Both the position numbers and the translations under genes were made by a program. A stretch of DNA of 64,000 nucleotides from Linnemannia schmuckeri (taxonomy: Eukaryota; Mortierellomycota; Mortierellomycetes; Mortierellales; Mortierellaceae), in NCBI GenBank assembly GCA_029449235.1, contig JANATG010000003.1:2418001-2482000 (forward strand), read 5' to 3'. The notes below the pieces were generated by a model. The model worked only from the letters and a program-made list of their open reading frames with translations. It searched no databases and had not been told where the DNA came from. The stretch's first letter is position 1. Every line of letters starts with the position of its first letter. Below, one piece after another: positions 36,627 through 48,386 of this stretch.

Positions 36627-39460
36627 TTATGCAGTCGATGACGACTCGGGGGTTTTGGAGGGGGCAGTCATCCAGGGATGGGCGAGAACATCGTCGATCA
36701 GGGGTCGCTTTTCAATGTCCCTCGACAACATCCACTTAATCAGCCCAATGGATTCTATTTTTCATTAAGACAATGATGAAACTGGTATAAGCATGGCTTC
36801 AAAGCGAAAGTGCTACAGCGTGACACAGGAACCATGAAAAAGATGTTTTTACCTTCGGAGAGGACAAAGGGGACGCGGAGATCGCGGCTGAGGATCTCGT
36901 CAATGTTGTAGAAAGGGTTCTCCTTGTAAATGAGGGTGTAGAGCAAAATGCCGAGGGCCCAGATATCCTGTTTGCGACCCTCATACTTCTTGCCTGTCAA
37001 AACCTCGGGCGCCGCGTAATCCAGTGTCCCACAGAAAGTGTCAAACTTCTTGCCTTCTTTCAGGTACGCTGAAGATCCAAAGTCGATCAGCTGGATTTTG
37101 CCCTTCTGGTCCAAAATCACGTTCTCGTCTTTGATATCCCGATGCACAATCTTGTTCGAGTGCAAATGGTGCACTGCATCGCAGATCTGTCGGAAGATTG
37201 CTCGGATCTCGTCCTCGGTCATGTACGGTGTCAACTCGATATAATCAAACAAGTCCATGCCCTCCCCATGAAGCGCCATCTCCACATAATAGTACTCCTC
37301 GTCCTCGAAAAAGTCCATCATCAGAACAATGTTCGGGTGAGGAATCCTCCGCAGCGTGTGCATGATCGACACCTCCATTGGAATCATCCCCAGGATTCTG
37401 TCGTTCGTCCAGCAGTCCACCAGAATGCGACTCTTGACAATGTACTTCATCACCACCTTGTTGGTTCCTTCCTTCAAACAGCACAGCTTGACCTGGCCAT
37501 ACGCTCCTTGGCCCAGCGAATCGAGGATATCATAGTCTGCAATGCTGTGCAGCTTAGTCACAGCCGAATACTGCGACTTCATATTGTCGATCGAGAGGCG
37601 GGAAGAAGGCGTCGAGGGTGCGGGTGAGGCGGGAGAGGCGCAGGATGAGGGCGATGAACCTGAATCTGACGAAAAATGGTGATTGAGTGAAGTCTTCACA
37701 TTGGGCAAGTTGCCAGACTTGGGTGTCCTGGAAGGCTGCAGATCTTCTGTGGTTGCATCGCTCATGGCCTCATTCACATCCGGCACTACTTGCTCGCTTC
37801 CTATTGACGAATCCACCATCGACCTCAAATCCTCCATAGCCTCCGAAAGCGACTTTGACGGTGTCAGGGCAGGGGCCGGGGCTGGTTTCCTGTTAGGCTC
37901 GCGTGTAAAACTGATATCGCGATCATAGGTGATCCAAACAGCAAACATCCGTCCCTGAGGCGATTCGATCATCCTGATCTGGATATCAATGTCGAGGGGC
38001 GTTCCATCGCGGTGCAATCCGACAATGCCAGAGTTTGACACGAATGCGTTGTTGGTCCTTTTGAGAAGCGCTGACATCCCAAAATTCCGTTTGAAGGTCG
38101 AAGTCTGCTTGTTGGTGATGCTGGGGGATCCTGTGGTCAAGTTCGAGTTGCTGTCCTGTGGTTTGGCAAAAAAGTCGGGCGACAAGATCGATGGTTTGGG
38201 TGCCTCGGCAGCTGTTCTCCGAATGATTGTCGCCGTCACAACTGCACCCTCCGTCAGGCGCACGTAGTCATCGTCCAGTGGTAGATCCTTCTCGTCGAGC
38301 AACTTGTCCAAGATCGATTGAAACTGGGGTATCAGGTCATTGATGGATTTCTTCTCGTTCAGCTCTGTCGCAGGGTATCCAAAGAGGTACTTGGTAAAGA
38401 CGGTATTGGCACTCTGGATCAATCCCGAGTCGTGGCAAGTGATCACACCAGCGATCGCAGGCATCGAGATGATACGGAGTAGGTAACCATCCATGGAATC
38501 ATGATCCAGATTAAACGGGTTCGCCTCGGGGTCAATATGCTCGGATGGGTTCAAGACCTTGCAAATGATCGGAAATGTGCTCCCATTTTTGGACCTGGCT
38601 CCAAAGAACTTGATGACGTTAATCTGGTGCACATCCAGTGTCGCAAAAGAGGTATCGGGGTCGACAGACTGTAGTTTTTCCAGAGCAGGGATGAGTGTGG
38701 TGATGGATCGGCCAAGTAATTCCATGTAGTCGTAAGCGTACAAATCAAAGACAGCTCCCTCGATGTTTAGAATTTCTCCCTGTGAAGGAATAAAATAAAG
38801 CGTAACCAATCAAATGTTAGTTTAAAATTCAGTTTGAGATCCATGGAGTAACACTACACACTTAAACGAGAGGCAGGACACTTGGAGCATAAACAAAGGG
38901 TGCTCCATGATCCTCATGGCATCCTTGCAGAAGAAAAGAAGAGTCGAATCATGCACAGCAATCTTGGTTCTGGATTCTTCGCTCTTACTGCCCATGAAGT
39001 CCATTTTCTTTTTACTCTCGACTTACCGAACTTGAGATGACTGCAGAAACAACAGACTCGGAAATCTCCTCAAATACCCAAATGTAGAGCAGCTGACCAT
39101 TGGCGTCTTTCCGTTGTTTGAGCCAGACCGACGCCGCTGCCGAATGCGAGTTGCGTTTTTGAATGCGAATCTATGCAGTTGAGAATAGATATGTAAGGGA
39201 AAACAAAAGATGTCAGATGGTGTTTTAATTGATACACACACATACACTATCCAAAACGAAGATGAACAAGGAAAAATAACAAGACATAACCCTTCCTTTC
39301 CCTACTCTCTCTCCGTCCTTTTCCCCTTCGGACCTATTACAACCGCTCCCGCATGCATATAAACATCAGCGCGTAAAATATAAACCACCTGGTTGTCTCT
39401 GCGCCATCGCAAGTGAAAAAATATCATACACAAGACAAAAGGAAATATAAACAGGACAAT

Positions 39461-39501
<41 letters not shown>

Positions 39502-40711
39502 CCTTTTGACAAGTAGAAAGGCATGTCAACCGAAAAAAAATGAAAAAGTCTCCCGTCAATATGGAACAAGGTTGCTGTAGAACGATAAAGGAGATATGAC
39601 AAGGATGGGGTAGAAATCATCCATGAGATAAACTGCTGAAAGAAAAGGGGAAGGGGAAGGGCGGTCATAGCACACCGTCCATTGTTGTCCCACTTATCGG
39701 ACTCAGGAACAAGGATAAGAAACGAAGACAAAAGAAGGTAAAAATAAAATAACTGGGGAATATGCAACAAGCAATTGCAACTCTCTCTCCCACTCTCTCT
39801 TTCTTTACATCATGGCACCATAAAGAGCGAGCCCAGCAAGAGAGAGCGGTAGGCGGTAAGTGAGAGCTTGACACGGACACTCTATTTTCTTTGTTCTCTT
39901 CCACTCTCCTCAATCACGCCTGTCCCTTTGTTGAACCTACCACTTTGCCACAGAGTAACACATGCTCATCCTTGCTATCGCGCGAGCCATCCTGCATTTG
40001 CTGGTGAAGGAGTGCTTCTAGTTTTTCCTTGTATGGACTGGCAACCAGATCGAGGATGGTCCTGGTGGTCAATTCGCTTCCGTGATATCCAAAGACGAGC
40101 GATGAGACATCGTTGGCCATGATGATGCCCCAGTTCTGGTCGGTGGTGATCATCGCCTGGCTCTGGGGTACAAACCGGGTCGGCGAGTGCAGAGAGCTGA
40201 AGTTTCCTGCCGTAGAAATGGTTGCGATAGAGAGTGGCCGATTTCCACGTTCCTTGACCTGTTGAAGGGTTGAGGTCGAAGCCGGAACATCGGTCATGGT
40301 CCGTTTAAGTTTTGGTTTTGTTGCTCCTCCGTTGGTGGCGGGTTCTGGGAAGTTGGAGGACGGTGTTGACGATGGATAGGCTCCGATGGAGAAGTTATCG
40401 GTAGGGGTGGTTAAGGCTGAGTGAGGAAAGACATTGGAGATGGGAACCTGCCAGCCCTTAATCTTTTGCTTCATGAAGTCGATGGATCGGTAAAAAATAC
40501 TCCGCCGGCCCTCGACAAAGGTCTTGTCGTGCGTCCCGTTTGTGAAGGAGTAGGAATGAAGTGACTCGTTGGAAAACTTTGCTAACTCGTCTGTTGTGCT
40601 GGCCATGACCGGTTGTGGTAGAGCACGGGTGCTATTGTTGTTATTTTGAAGGTTCGAGCCTTCTCCATGAGCAGCTGTGTCCTGCGTTAATGCACTAGAA
40701 GCGAGCGGCAT
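36627..40711 (-). CDS. PAS-domain serine/threonine protein kinase (5 exons, N-terminus uncertain)
   Basis: Homologous to PAS kinase (yeast PSK1/PSK2, animal PASK), a nutrient sensor that links energy state to sugar storage and translation. Exons 40711-39941, 39170-39027, 38962-38858, 38779-36853 and 36754-36627 sum to 3075 nt (1024 aa). Three PAS-like segments are visible: MITTDQNWGIIMANDVSSLV, GEILNIEGAVFDLYAYDYM and GVITCHDSGLIQSANTVF. The C-terminal kinase domain has the Gly-rich loop GQGAYGQVKL, the ATP-binding lysine in VVMKYIVK, HRDIKDEN, DFGSSA, an APE, and the final helix WMLSRDIEKRPLIDDVLAHPW. All catalytic residues are intact. The 38962 acceptor ends in AAG and is less certain. The open frame continues upstream of 40711 without another convincing start, so an earlier exon is possible. 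Confidence 0.92.
39463..39501. repeat. T39 homopolymer inside a PAS kinase intron
   Basis: This is the longest homopolymer in the window, within the 770-nt intron 39171-39940. In the sense of the transcript it is an A run, so it is not a polypyrimidine tract. Confidence 0.9.
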
Positions 40712-41409
40712 AGGACGGATGCGAAAGAGGCCAGAGTATGGGATCGGATCCTCAAAGGCAGACGATTCGGTGGCCGACTGTTGTGCAGTATAGGCGGAGA
40801 CAGGAGAAACCTTTGTCGATAAGGACAGAGACGGAAGAGGTCTTTTTAAGTATATCCAAATACGAGAAAGAAAGAAAAAAAGGATCTGGAGGTTAATGGC
40901 GAAACTGGCCGGGTGAAAGGTGGATGAGGAAGGGAGGATAAGGAGAGGAAGAAAAAAGTTTTTGTTGTATTCTGAAAGGGTGTAGTTGTCCGACTTTTTT
41001 TGTTTGAATGAGTGTGATGAGTTTAACAAGGTAGGATGTGGTGATAAACTGAGATGGGGAGAAAGAGAAGAAAGAAAGAGAGAGAGAAAAGAGTGCGAGA
41101 GAGGAGAGGAGAGGAGAGGAGAGGGGAGGAGAGAAAGGGAGAAGAAGGTATGTTGTTGGTTGAAGAACGAAGGAGGGGAGAGGATGGTAGGTAGTGTGAA
41201 GAAGTAAAAGGAATAAAAAAATAAAAAAATAAAAAAAAAAGTGGACAGGAAGAGTAAGAAAAGAACGAAGGAAAACAACAAACAAGGAAGACAAGGACAA
41301 GGGACAGGACAGGACAGGGTGTGACACAGAACAAAAAAAAAAGAAAGATCTCTCTTTTGGGTTGTCCTTGACTTGACCGGAGACCTGTCGAGGGATAAAG
41401 GACCCTAGT

Positions 41410-41428
41410 CATGTAGTACTACTACATG
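41410..41428. repeat. 19-bp palindrome with one-base centre
   Basis: CATGTAGTA, one base, then TACTACATG. The GTAGTAC core recurs at about 54853-54862 and twice at about 56971-56988, all in gene-free DNA. Confidence 0.85.
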
Positions 41429-41478
41429 GTTACAGTGTGTGTATTCGATGCAGTGTCTCTCCTGTCCTGAATGCAGGC

Positions 41479-41509
<31 letters not shown>

Positions 41510-42100
41510 CATAAAAATCCCATGTAAAAAAGAATAGCTTGTGACTCTTACATCTTTTCCCTTCACACTGTCTCTTTCCCAATGCTGTCGTATTGTCTGC
41601 TCAACCCAAAACCCTAATGGACTTTCCTTCCCGTTCACGGAAAAAAAATACTATCGGCCACCGAAATAACCAAACGAAAATGAATTGCTTATTTTTACCT
41701 TCTTGGTGAGTCCATCGTATGCTGCAAGATGTATTGATGTGGATGTGTGTATGTGCACAAAGGTACGGGGAAATCAAATAGAAAACAAGAAATAGTCGTG
41801 TGAGTGTGTAGGGCGAACTAGGAACTAGGAACTGGGAAGAACCACAAAGGGCCGGAGTCGTGCGGATGAATGAGTTCCTGGATGAGTGAATAAAAGTTCT
41901 ACTTAAATGGAGGACGGTTTTTAAAGTAGAAAGAGTGGTGAAGGAAGGCTAATTGCACGTGTGAAATGAAGGTCGAGGTTGTTGAATGAGCGAGTGTCGA
42001 CGGACGAGAAAGAAGGTGGTTGTCTTGTTTGTTCAGTGACAGGAGAGTAGAGTATGTGGAAGCACTGAGACAGAGGAAGGCTGGGAGTGAGAGTTATGTA

Positions 42101-42160
42101 TGTGGAGGATTGTGTGGAGGATTGTGTGGAGGATTGTGTGGAGGAGTGTGCGGAGGAGTG
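42101..42160. repeat. 12-bp tandem repeat, five units
   Basis: Three perfect copies of TGTGGAGGATTG, then TGTGGAGGAGTG and TGCGGAGGAGTG. The unit length is a multiple of three and the surrounding frame is open on both strands, but no gene could be supported around it. Confidence 0.9.
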
Positions 42161-43260
42161 TGTGAAGGAAAGGAGAATAAAAGGGATGAAAACGAAAGAG
42201 AGTCGATGGACCAAGGTCAGGATAAAGATTAAGAGATTGGAATATGAACAATGGATGGAAGGAAACAAGAAAGAAGAGGGAGAGGTCGAAAAAAGGTACG
42301 GAAGTGAAAAGTGAACGAGAGAGAACAAGCGAGAGTGAGACAAAGACCCAGTGGGGACAGGGTGGATGATAGTCAAATGCTGCTTGCCACAGCACTCAAT
42401 GCTGCTGTCAATGCTTACCTACAGCTTATTAGGCATCAATCAGTGCTATCGTAAGACCAAGCCGGCTTGCTTGCTTGCTGACCCTGTCGCTCTTCGCTCT
42501 TTACTACTCTCTTTCTACATCGCCTCATTCTCGACCTACAACTATATTAATTCAGCATAACCGATGATGAAGTGTCAGTTTGTCCTCGCCCATGGGTCCA
42601 GTGATCATGCTCATTATTCCCACATGTCCCAGTTCAGAGGCCTACAACAACCAGCATCAAAGACATGAATCGTCATACCCTTCCCCTCTTCACTTTCTCA
42701 AGTAGATTAAAAGAAGTGAGCGATCTTTCATTGTCACCCATTTCCAGACATCCCTTTTGGAAGTGTGCAAAAGAAACACACAAGAAAAAGGGAGGCCCGA
42801 GCTGGCAACTCTCTCTTTTTCACGAGGAAAGGGTCAAAGATGTTTATCCCTTTTGCTGTCTGAGAAGTTTCCGACTCCGCTGCTAGTCTCTCACGCTGTC
42901 TTTCAGGTCTCTTGTTGCAAGCAGAAAAGGAATGAAAAAGGGTCATTTTCGGCAAACCACATCGAGTAGGCATTTACATTTTGTATATGTGTGGTATGCG
43001 GTGTGTGAGCATATGCACTGCGGGCGAGAGTCAGATGAGTATGGAGTTGTCTTGTCGTGTTCTCTAGTTCTAGACAATTGTCGTTAAGGTTGTCAAAGAC
43101 ACATGCCAACAATCAACAGCCAAAACGAACCATTCAACAACCGATAAATGTACGATGATTTTTTTTGACCAGAGCGAATGCTTTAATGTGGATAACTTCG
43201 TTGGGATGGGGGAATTTAGAGAGCGGGTTTGGATAAAAGATAAGGCTACAGGAAAGAAAT

Positions 43261-44518
43261 TTACTTCTTCTTGTTGGCCTCCTCCTCCTCCTTGGCCTTG
43301 CGACGGGCCTCACGGATACCGTGAAGACGGGCAATGGAGCGGGCCTTGCGGTGCTGCTCGTAGGCAGAGTTGTTCTTCTCGGCATCGGTGATCTTGCGAG
43401 CCTTCTCCTTGGCCCAAACCTGGGTGACGGGGAGGACAGCGCCGGTCAACTGAGTGGCGGCAGAGAGCTCGGTGGCAGCAGAGTCACCAGCCTTGGTCTT
43501 GCCGGCCTTGCGGGGGAAGACAATCAACTTGGCCTTGTAAGCCTTGAGGCGCTGAACGTTAAGCTGGAGAGACTCCTCGGACTTGTTGCGGCGACGGTGG
43601 TCGACCGAGACACCGATGGAGAGAGCCTCCTTGCGGCGGATACCGGCAGCCTGTGAAGAATGTATGATGAATATAAAATATGCTTAGTTAATACAATTAT
43701 CTGATTTTTCTCCTTTCTTGGTGGTGTGGGCAGTGACTGTATTTGTCGTGATCCATGCGCGAGTTGAATGTCCACCCTCTTTTTTTTTTACGCTCTGCTT
43801 GGTTTTCTTCGTGTCACAAAGACATGGCGCGTCCATAGCAGCAAAAGACAGGAATGTCAGACTCTTCAGTATCGCTTGAGCTACTCATCGAGCGTAAAGA
43901 AAGTAAGGCCGCAAGTCGTCGTCGATCAAGCGTAATATATACTCCTGATACAACCGAAAAAAGTCGAGTGTGTCGAGAATGCAGAAAGCTGAAGCAGTAC
44001 AATGTAGCTGAAAAATACAGCTCTCGAGTCACCCTCCCGACAAGACAAAATTGGTGACGCGAGCTTCTTGTCCATGAAGATCCAGACTGTCGTCAGATAG
44101 CACTGTTTCCCTTTCCGACTACAAAGAACCAGAAAGAAGAACCAAAACGGTACCTTGAGCTCCTCAAGGGTGAAGCCACGACCAGCACGGAGCTTGGTGT
44201 TGTACTTGACGGTGGGGCAGCGGACGGCGGGGCGGATCAAGCCATCGACGGGGCGAGGGGCAATGCGGGCAGCCTTCTGGACACGCGCGATACGGCGGGA
44301 CTTCTTGCGACCGGCCTGGTCCAACCAGGTCTTGACGCGCGACTGCCAGTCCTTGCGGAAGTGCTATTAGTTCGAAAAAAACAACGATAGGTCGTTAATG
44401 TACGGTTCCTGGCTCAAGGACAAGAAAAACGAGATTAAATCGACTGCGGTTTGCTGCTGCATAGGTTGTTTCTCGGTAAAATACGCACCTCTCCGGGCAA
44501 TTGGTTGTTGTGCTTCAT
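43261..44518 (-). CDS. RPL13: 60S ribosomal protein eL13 (3 exons)
   Basis: A structural protein of the large ribosomal subunit. Exons 44518-44489, 44363-44154 and 43650-43261 sum to 630 nt (209 aa), the usual length. Family segments are clear: HFRKDWQSRVKTWLDQAGRK, RIAPRPVDGLIRPAVRCPTV, RAGRGFTLEELK, IGVSVDHRRRNKSEESLQ and NVQRLKAYKAKLIVFPRK. The C-terminus is a basic helix with a final lysine run. The first coding exon is only 30 nt, a common layout in fungal ribosomal protein genes. Intron 2 (44153-43651) is 503 nt and intron 1 is 125 nt. Base use in the exons is markedly G/C-rich at third positions on the coding strand, as expected for a highly expressed gene. Confidence 0.97.
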
Positions 44519-45719
44519 GGTCTGTTATAAAGTCGAATTGAGATAGAATAGTGTTTCCAGGGCGTTGTCAAGTCGAGTTTTGTGAAAGAGTCGAAAGTCG
44601 AACGGGGAACCATAGAGAAGTTGAAAAGAGGAAAAAAGAACGATTGTAAGTAATACCGTTCCACTCTGCTCAATGAAAAGGAGATCCTGGGAGGTCTGCT
44701 GATGCTGATGTCCAGTGTGTACTAGTATTTCGGGTTTGTTGGGTTCTGATGTCACTGATAAAAGATGTCGGTTGATTGTTGCCGTTGCAATTAGGCACAG
44801 CGGCAGGAATCTGGTGATGTTGATCCAGGGTTCCTCCACTGCCGACTTTGTTGACAGATGTAAAAAAAACTTGCTGAGTTTTTTGGCGTGCTGATCGAGA
44901 TGTCTGCCTCGGCCTGCATGGAGTCGTTTACTCTCCTTGCGAGTCTGACGGTCGGTAGTGTCGATTAAGAGGTGTAGTTCACGATTAGAAGGGCCGCAGA
45001 GATCCAGTAAGCCTCAGTTCGCATTCCTCTGTTGTAAGATGGGTCTTTGTACACTGGACTGTGATGTTTGGTGATATCCTCCCGCACCCTTGCTTTTGTC
45101 GTTCGTGATGCCGGTACCGATGACGATGAAAGCCTCTACGGTTAACGGCAAATAGGAATCCTGGGTCCTGCAAGGAATGTGATAGATGGGTTGACGAGAT
45201 GGCAATGATCCATGGATGGATGTATAAACGAAGTCAATCGACGATGGATGTCCATCCACCCTTCAGCCTGTGACAGGATTAGTACCGATTATGTGCTAAA
45301 GCAGAAAAGGAGGTTTTCACTGGTGCTCCCTCTCTGCACTTAAATCACGGCATACGCCCCTTAAACCCTAAAATCATTTCTCAATGCATGTTTCTCACTC
45401 AGATAAGTATCTTTCTCGTACTCAGTTGTTCACTAGGAAGAAAAAAAAAACTGGGTATGCTTCGCTGTGGCAAACAAGTCGCCTAATCTGAAGCAAGGGC
45501 TTTTTGCTGTGTTTAATGTGTTTGTTATGATGAAAATAAAAGGAAAAAATATATGTCATTAGACACGCCTACGACTATGATGGCTACATACGTGGATCGA
45601 GGGTGGAGGGAATGGTATCATGTTGAAGGCATTGGCAAAGTAAAAAGGTTCGGTAAGGACTGCACAAATAAAAAATATAAAAAAGGAAAGACATCATACG
45701 CTTGCTTGGCTTTAGTTGC
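44519..45719. other. Intergenic region upstream of eL13
   Basis: This holds the eL13 promoter and the 3' flank of the next minus-strand gene. The first 300 bases keep an open frame on the minus strand (to 44839) that looks like chance. The remainder has mixed composition with no low-complexity tracts longer than 10 bases. No gene was seen. Confidence 0.5.
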
Positions 45720-47590
45720 TTAGTACAAGCGAGCGGTTTCACGGGAAGACGTGATGGGGTTGTGGGAGGGTTGGGAGCGACCAGACAGATAGTGAGCCGC
45801 CCTGGAGGGGTGGTTGTGGCCGGTATCATTCGAGGTGCCATCGCCAATGGCCGCTGGTACGGGCGTGCCCTTGAGCATGGGCTGCGGCTTGGATCCAGAA
45901 ATGCCAGTCAGACGGTTGGGGAGGAAGAATGTACAATAGCCCACCATGGCGACAAGGATGTTGATGGGCAAGAACAAAAGACTTGATCGATGCTGCTCCT
46001 CCGTGATGCGGTATGCCAGATAGGTGTCGTACTCGCGCATCTTTTCGTCGATGCTGGCAAAACGTTCTTCGGCATAGGAGCGGAGCTGGACTTCCTTCTT
46101 GTCATGGCGCTTGATCTGTTTGGTGAGTTGGTGGAGCGTGGGCTCGACACTGTCCTGGACTTGCAAAACATCCCGCTTGGTGGCAAAGGCGCGTCGAAGT
46201 TGGGTGAGTTCAGTCTCGATCGACGCGACTTTACGCTTGAGCAATTCGACTTCCGAGTCGGGGTAGTGAACCTGCTCCTGCAAATGCAACGCGCGCGCTT
46301 TCAAGAGACTGATGAGGTGGGTAAGAGGTCGGATGCCCGAGGCAATGATGAAAAGCTCAATGTTCAGCGCCGAGAGGTAGTTTTCATAGGATGAGAAAAA
46401 CGTCTTGAGGTACTGGAGCGTGTATCCTCCGAGGAAGGGTGACGCGAGGACCAACAACAGTGAAAAGAACTCTTGACGGCGGAGACTGGCGGCAGCACTC
46501 TGTCGTCGCTGTTCGAGGACGGGATCCACTGAAGCTTTGATGCTTGCATTTGTGAGGAGCACTCGTCGTGTCCTGGCAGCATAGTACAGTTCCCAGGGCA
46601 CTAGCGCGCGATAATAAAATAAAAGAGAGAGAGAGAAAGAGGAGAAAAAAGCATGAGCCACACCATAAGCATTAACAGGTAGACAAAAGTTCACAGGCAA
46701 CACATGTAAATAACACCATTGTTGACATGTTTGAGAGAAAGGTGAGCAGGGGATGCATATAAAAAAAAGAGCAATCAACTAAATCCTCATATGCTGATAA
46801 CAAAACGACGAGGCAATGTTGACATGCCCCTTCTTTCCCTCTTTCTCTCCTCGTCTCTTTCGATCATAGTTTCCTCTTTTTCTTTTTCCTTTTTTGCATT
46901 CATAGTAGGTCAATGCATCTCTTGTACACTTGGTTCAGCTCAACAAATAAGAAATAAAAACGATTTGTTACCTTTGATAATATTGTAGAGGAAGAAGGCA
47001 ATCAGGATCAACGTCAGCATGTCGCTAAAGATGTCCGACTTGCCAAAGATAAGTGCGCCTAGGGGTGGGATAACTGCAAATAGAATGGGCCAGCTGTGCG
47101 CGCCGTTGGAGTAGTCCGACTGGTCGTATGCGCCAGAGCGGGGTCTCTCGGCAGCGGGATTCGCACGACTACCGCCACTCGAGGGCAGCGACATGTTGGA
47201 CCCGTTGCTGTGGTTGCCACTGTTGTAGGAACCGGTCTTACCACCGTTGAGACCTTGACTGCCCTTAGTGTTCAAGGTAGGGCCGCCGTTGTTGTTGGCG
47301 GAAGAATTGGACGAGTGCGACGAAGACCGACCGCCGTTCAGAAGACGTGGACCGCCATTATCGACCTCGAGGTGGTTGTTGTTACTTGCCTTGGCGCCAC
47401 CGTTCGTCCGACCGCCATAGTGCAGCGATTTTTGGGCGTTGTACATGGTTGGTTCCGAGTCTGAGGTGAGGGGCATGGTGGAGGAGGCGGTTGTAGTAGT
47501 GGTGGAAGAGATTGTGGTGGTGGTTGTTTCTTGGCGCACCTTTTCAGGAGCAGACGATTCGTTGTGGTGACGATGTTGCAGGTAAGTCAT
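45720..47590 (-). CDS. Multi-pass membrane protein with disordered N-terminus and coiled coil, unidentified (2 exons)
   Basis: Exons 47590-46972 and 46600-45720 sum to 1500 nt (499 aa). Residues 1-170 are Asn-, Ser-, Gly- and Thr-rich and look disordered. Hydrophobic segments follow: WPILFAVIPPLGALIFG, DMLTLILIAFFLYNII, FFSLLLVLASPFLGGYTLQYL and LLFLPINILVAMVGYCTFFL. Between the third and last lies a predicted coiled coil (about VELLKRKVASIETELTQLRR). The junction restores KVPWELYYAARTRR. A PWE-Y-AxR motif just after a membrane helix occurs in a conserved fungal membrane-protein family of unknown function, as I recall it. The C-terminal tail is polar. An alternative in-frame start at MPLTSDSEPTMYNA would remove about 38 residues. 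Confidence 0.8.
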
Positions 47591-48344
47591 GGGTTTGTCG
47601 TTGGATGAATGAGAGTGTCTGACTGGCTATGAAGGAGTGTGTTGTTGTATGTATGTGGTAGGAGAGGTTTGGGTTGGACGTTTGTTGTCGAGGTGGTAAG
47701 TGTAGCGTCAGGGGGGTGGGTGGAGAGAAGGTAGAGGTGGAAGGTCGAGAAGAAGGCAGGAAAGGGAAGGTGAAGGAAAGGAAAGGGTGGAAGAAAGAAA
47801 AAAAAAAAGAAAAAAAAGACGAGGTAGGTTGGTTAGGGTAAGGCGCAGGGTCTGGACACGGGAGCGAGAAGTGACAAAAGAACGTATAAAGAAGAGGGTC
47901 AAGACGAGGAGAACAACAATGCCATCGCAAGGGGGAAGTAACAAATAATAAGAGTAAATGACAGTAAAAGGGACACCCAAGTTCTTCTCTTTCATCCTTT
48001 CCACCAATCTCACTCCTGTCAGCATATCTATTCTCCATGGTACATGTCTCTCTTGAGGTCATAAGCATAAACGATGCAAGGATGGCCTGAGAAGAACGAA
48101 GCCCACACGCAGACTTGAGCGAGAGGTGGAAATGTTATCGAGGAAAAGGGTACTGGTCTGTATGTCGTTGAGCGAGGGTATGTCGAAATTGCAATGTCCC
48201 AAGACTGGAAGAGAGACAGGGAGAGGGTAAGAGTGAGGTAGTGGTCGAAGATAGTGCCTTAGGAGTAAGAGTGGAGGAGATAGAAAGATAAGTGGTCCAG
48301 GGGTTTATTGCTGTTGTTGAATGAAGCATTACCAAAGATGAGAG

Positions 48345-48386
48345 CTGGTTGGTTGGCTGGTTGGTTGACTGGTTGGTTGGCTGGTC
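48345..48386. repeat. GGTT/GGCT tetranucleotide repeat
   Basis: Repeated GGTT units with interspersed GGCT and GACT, all of four-base period, in gene-free DNA upstream of the membrane protein gene. Confidence 0.85.

Larger units (their letters stand above)
40712..43260. other. Region upstream of the PAS kinase and downstream of eL13
   Basis: This should contain the PAS kinase promoter, its leader and possibly a first coding exon. On the minus strand 40860-41290 is almost pure pyrimidine. It also holds an A28 run (41479-41506), a near-perfect palindrome at 41410-41428 and a 12-bp tandem repeat at 42101-42160. No independent gene was recognised. Confidence 0.5.

Noticed and set aside
39914..41281. 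Full 455-codon open frame as the kinase N-terminus
   Set aside because: The upstream 190 codons are Phe/Leu/Ser-rich translation of a pyrimidine tract and look like a leader. I kept only the part from the ATG at 40711.
42101..42160. Possible CRISPR-like or coding repeat array
   Set aside because: The units are 12 bp with no spacers, so it is a simple minisatellite. The open frames it creates on both strands follow from the repeat and not from a gene.
43651..44153. snoRNA in the 503-nt eL13 intron
   Set aside because: Ribosomal protein introns often host snoRNAs, so I looked for C and D boxes. I found only a CGATGAG and a nearby CTGA too close together, with no flanking stem.
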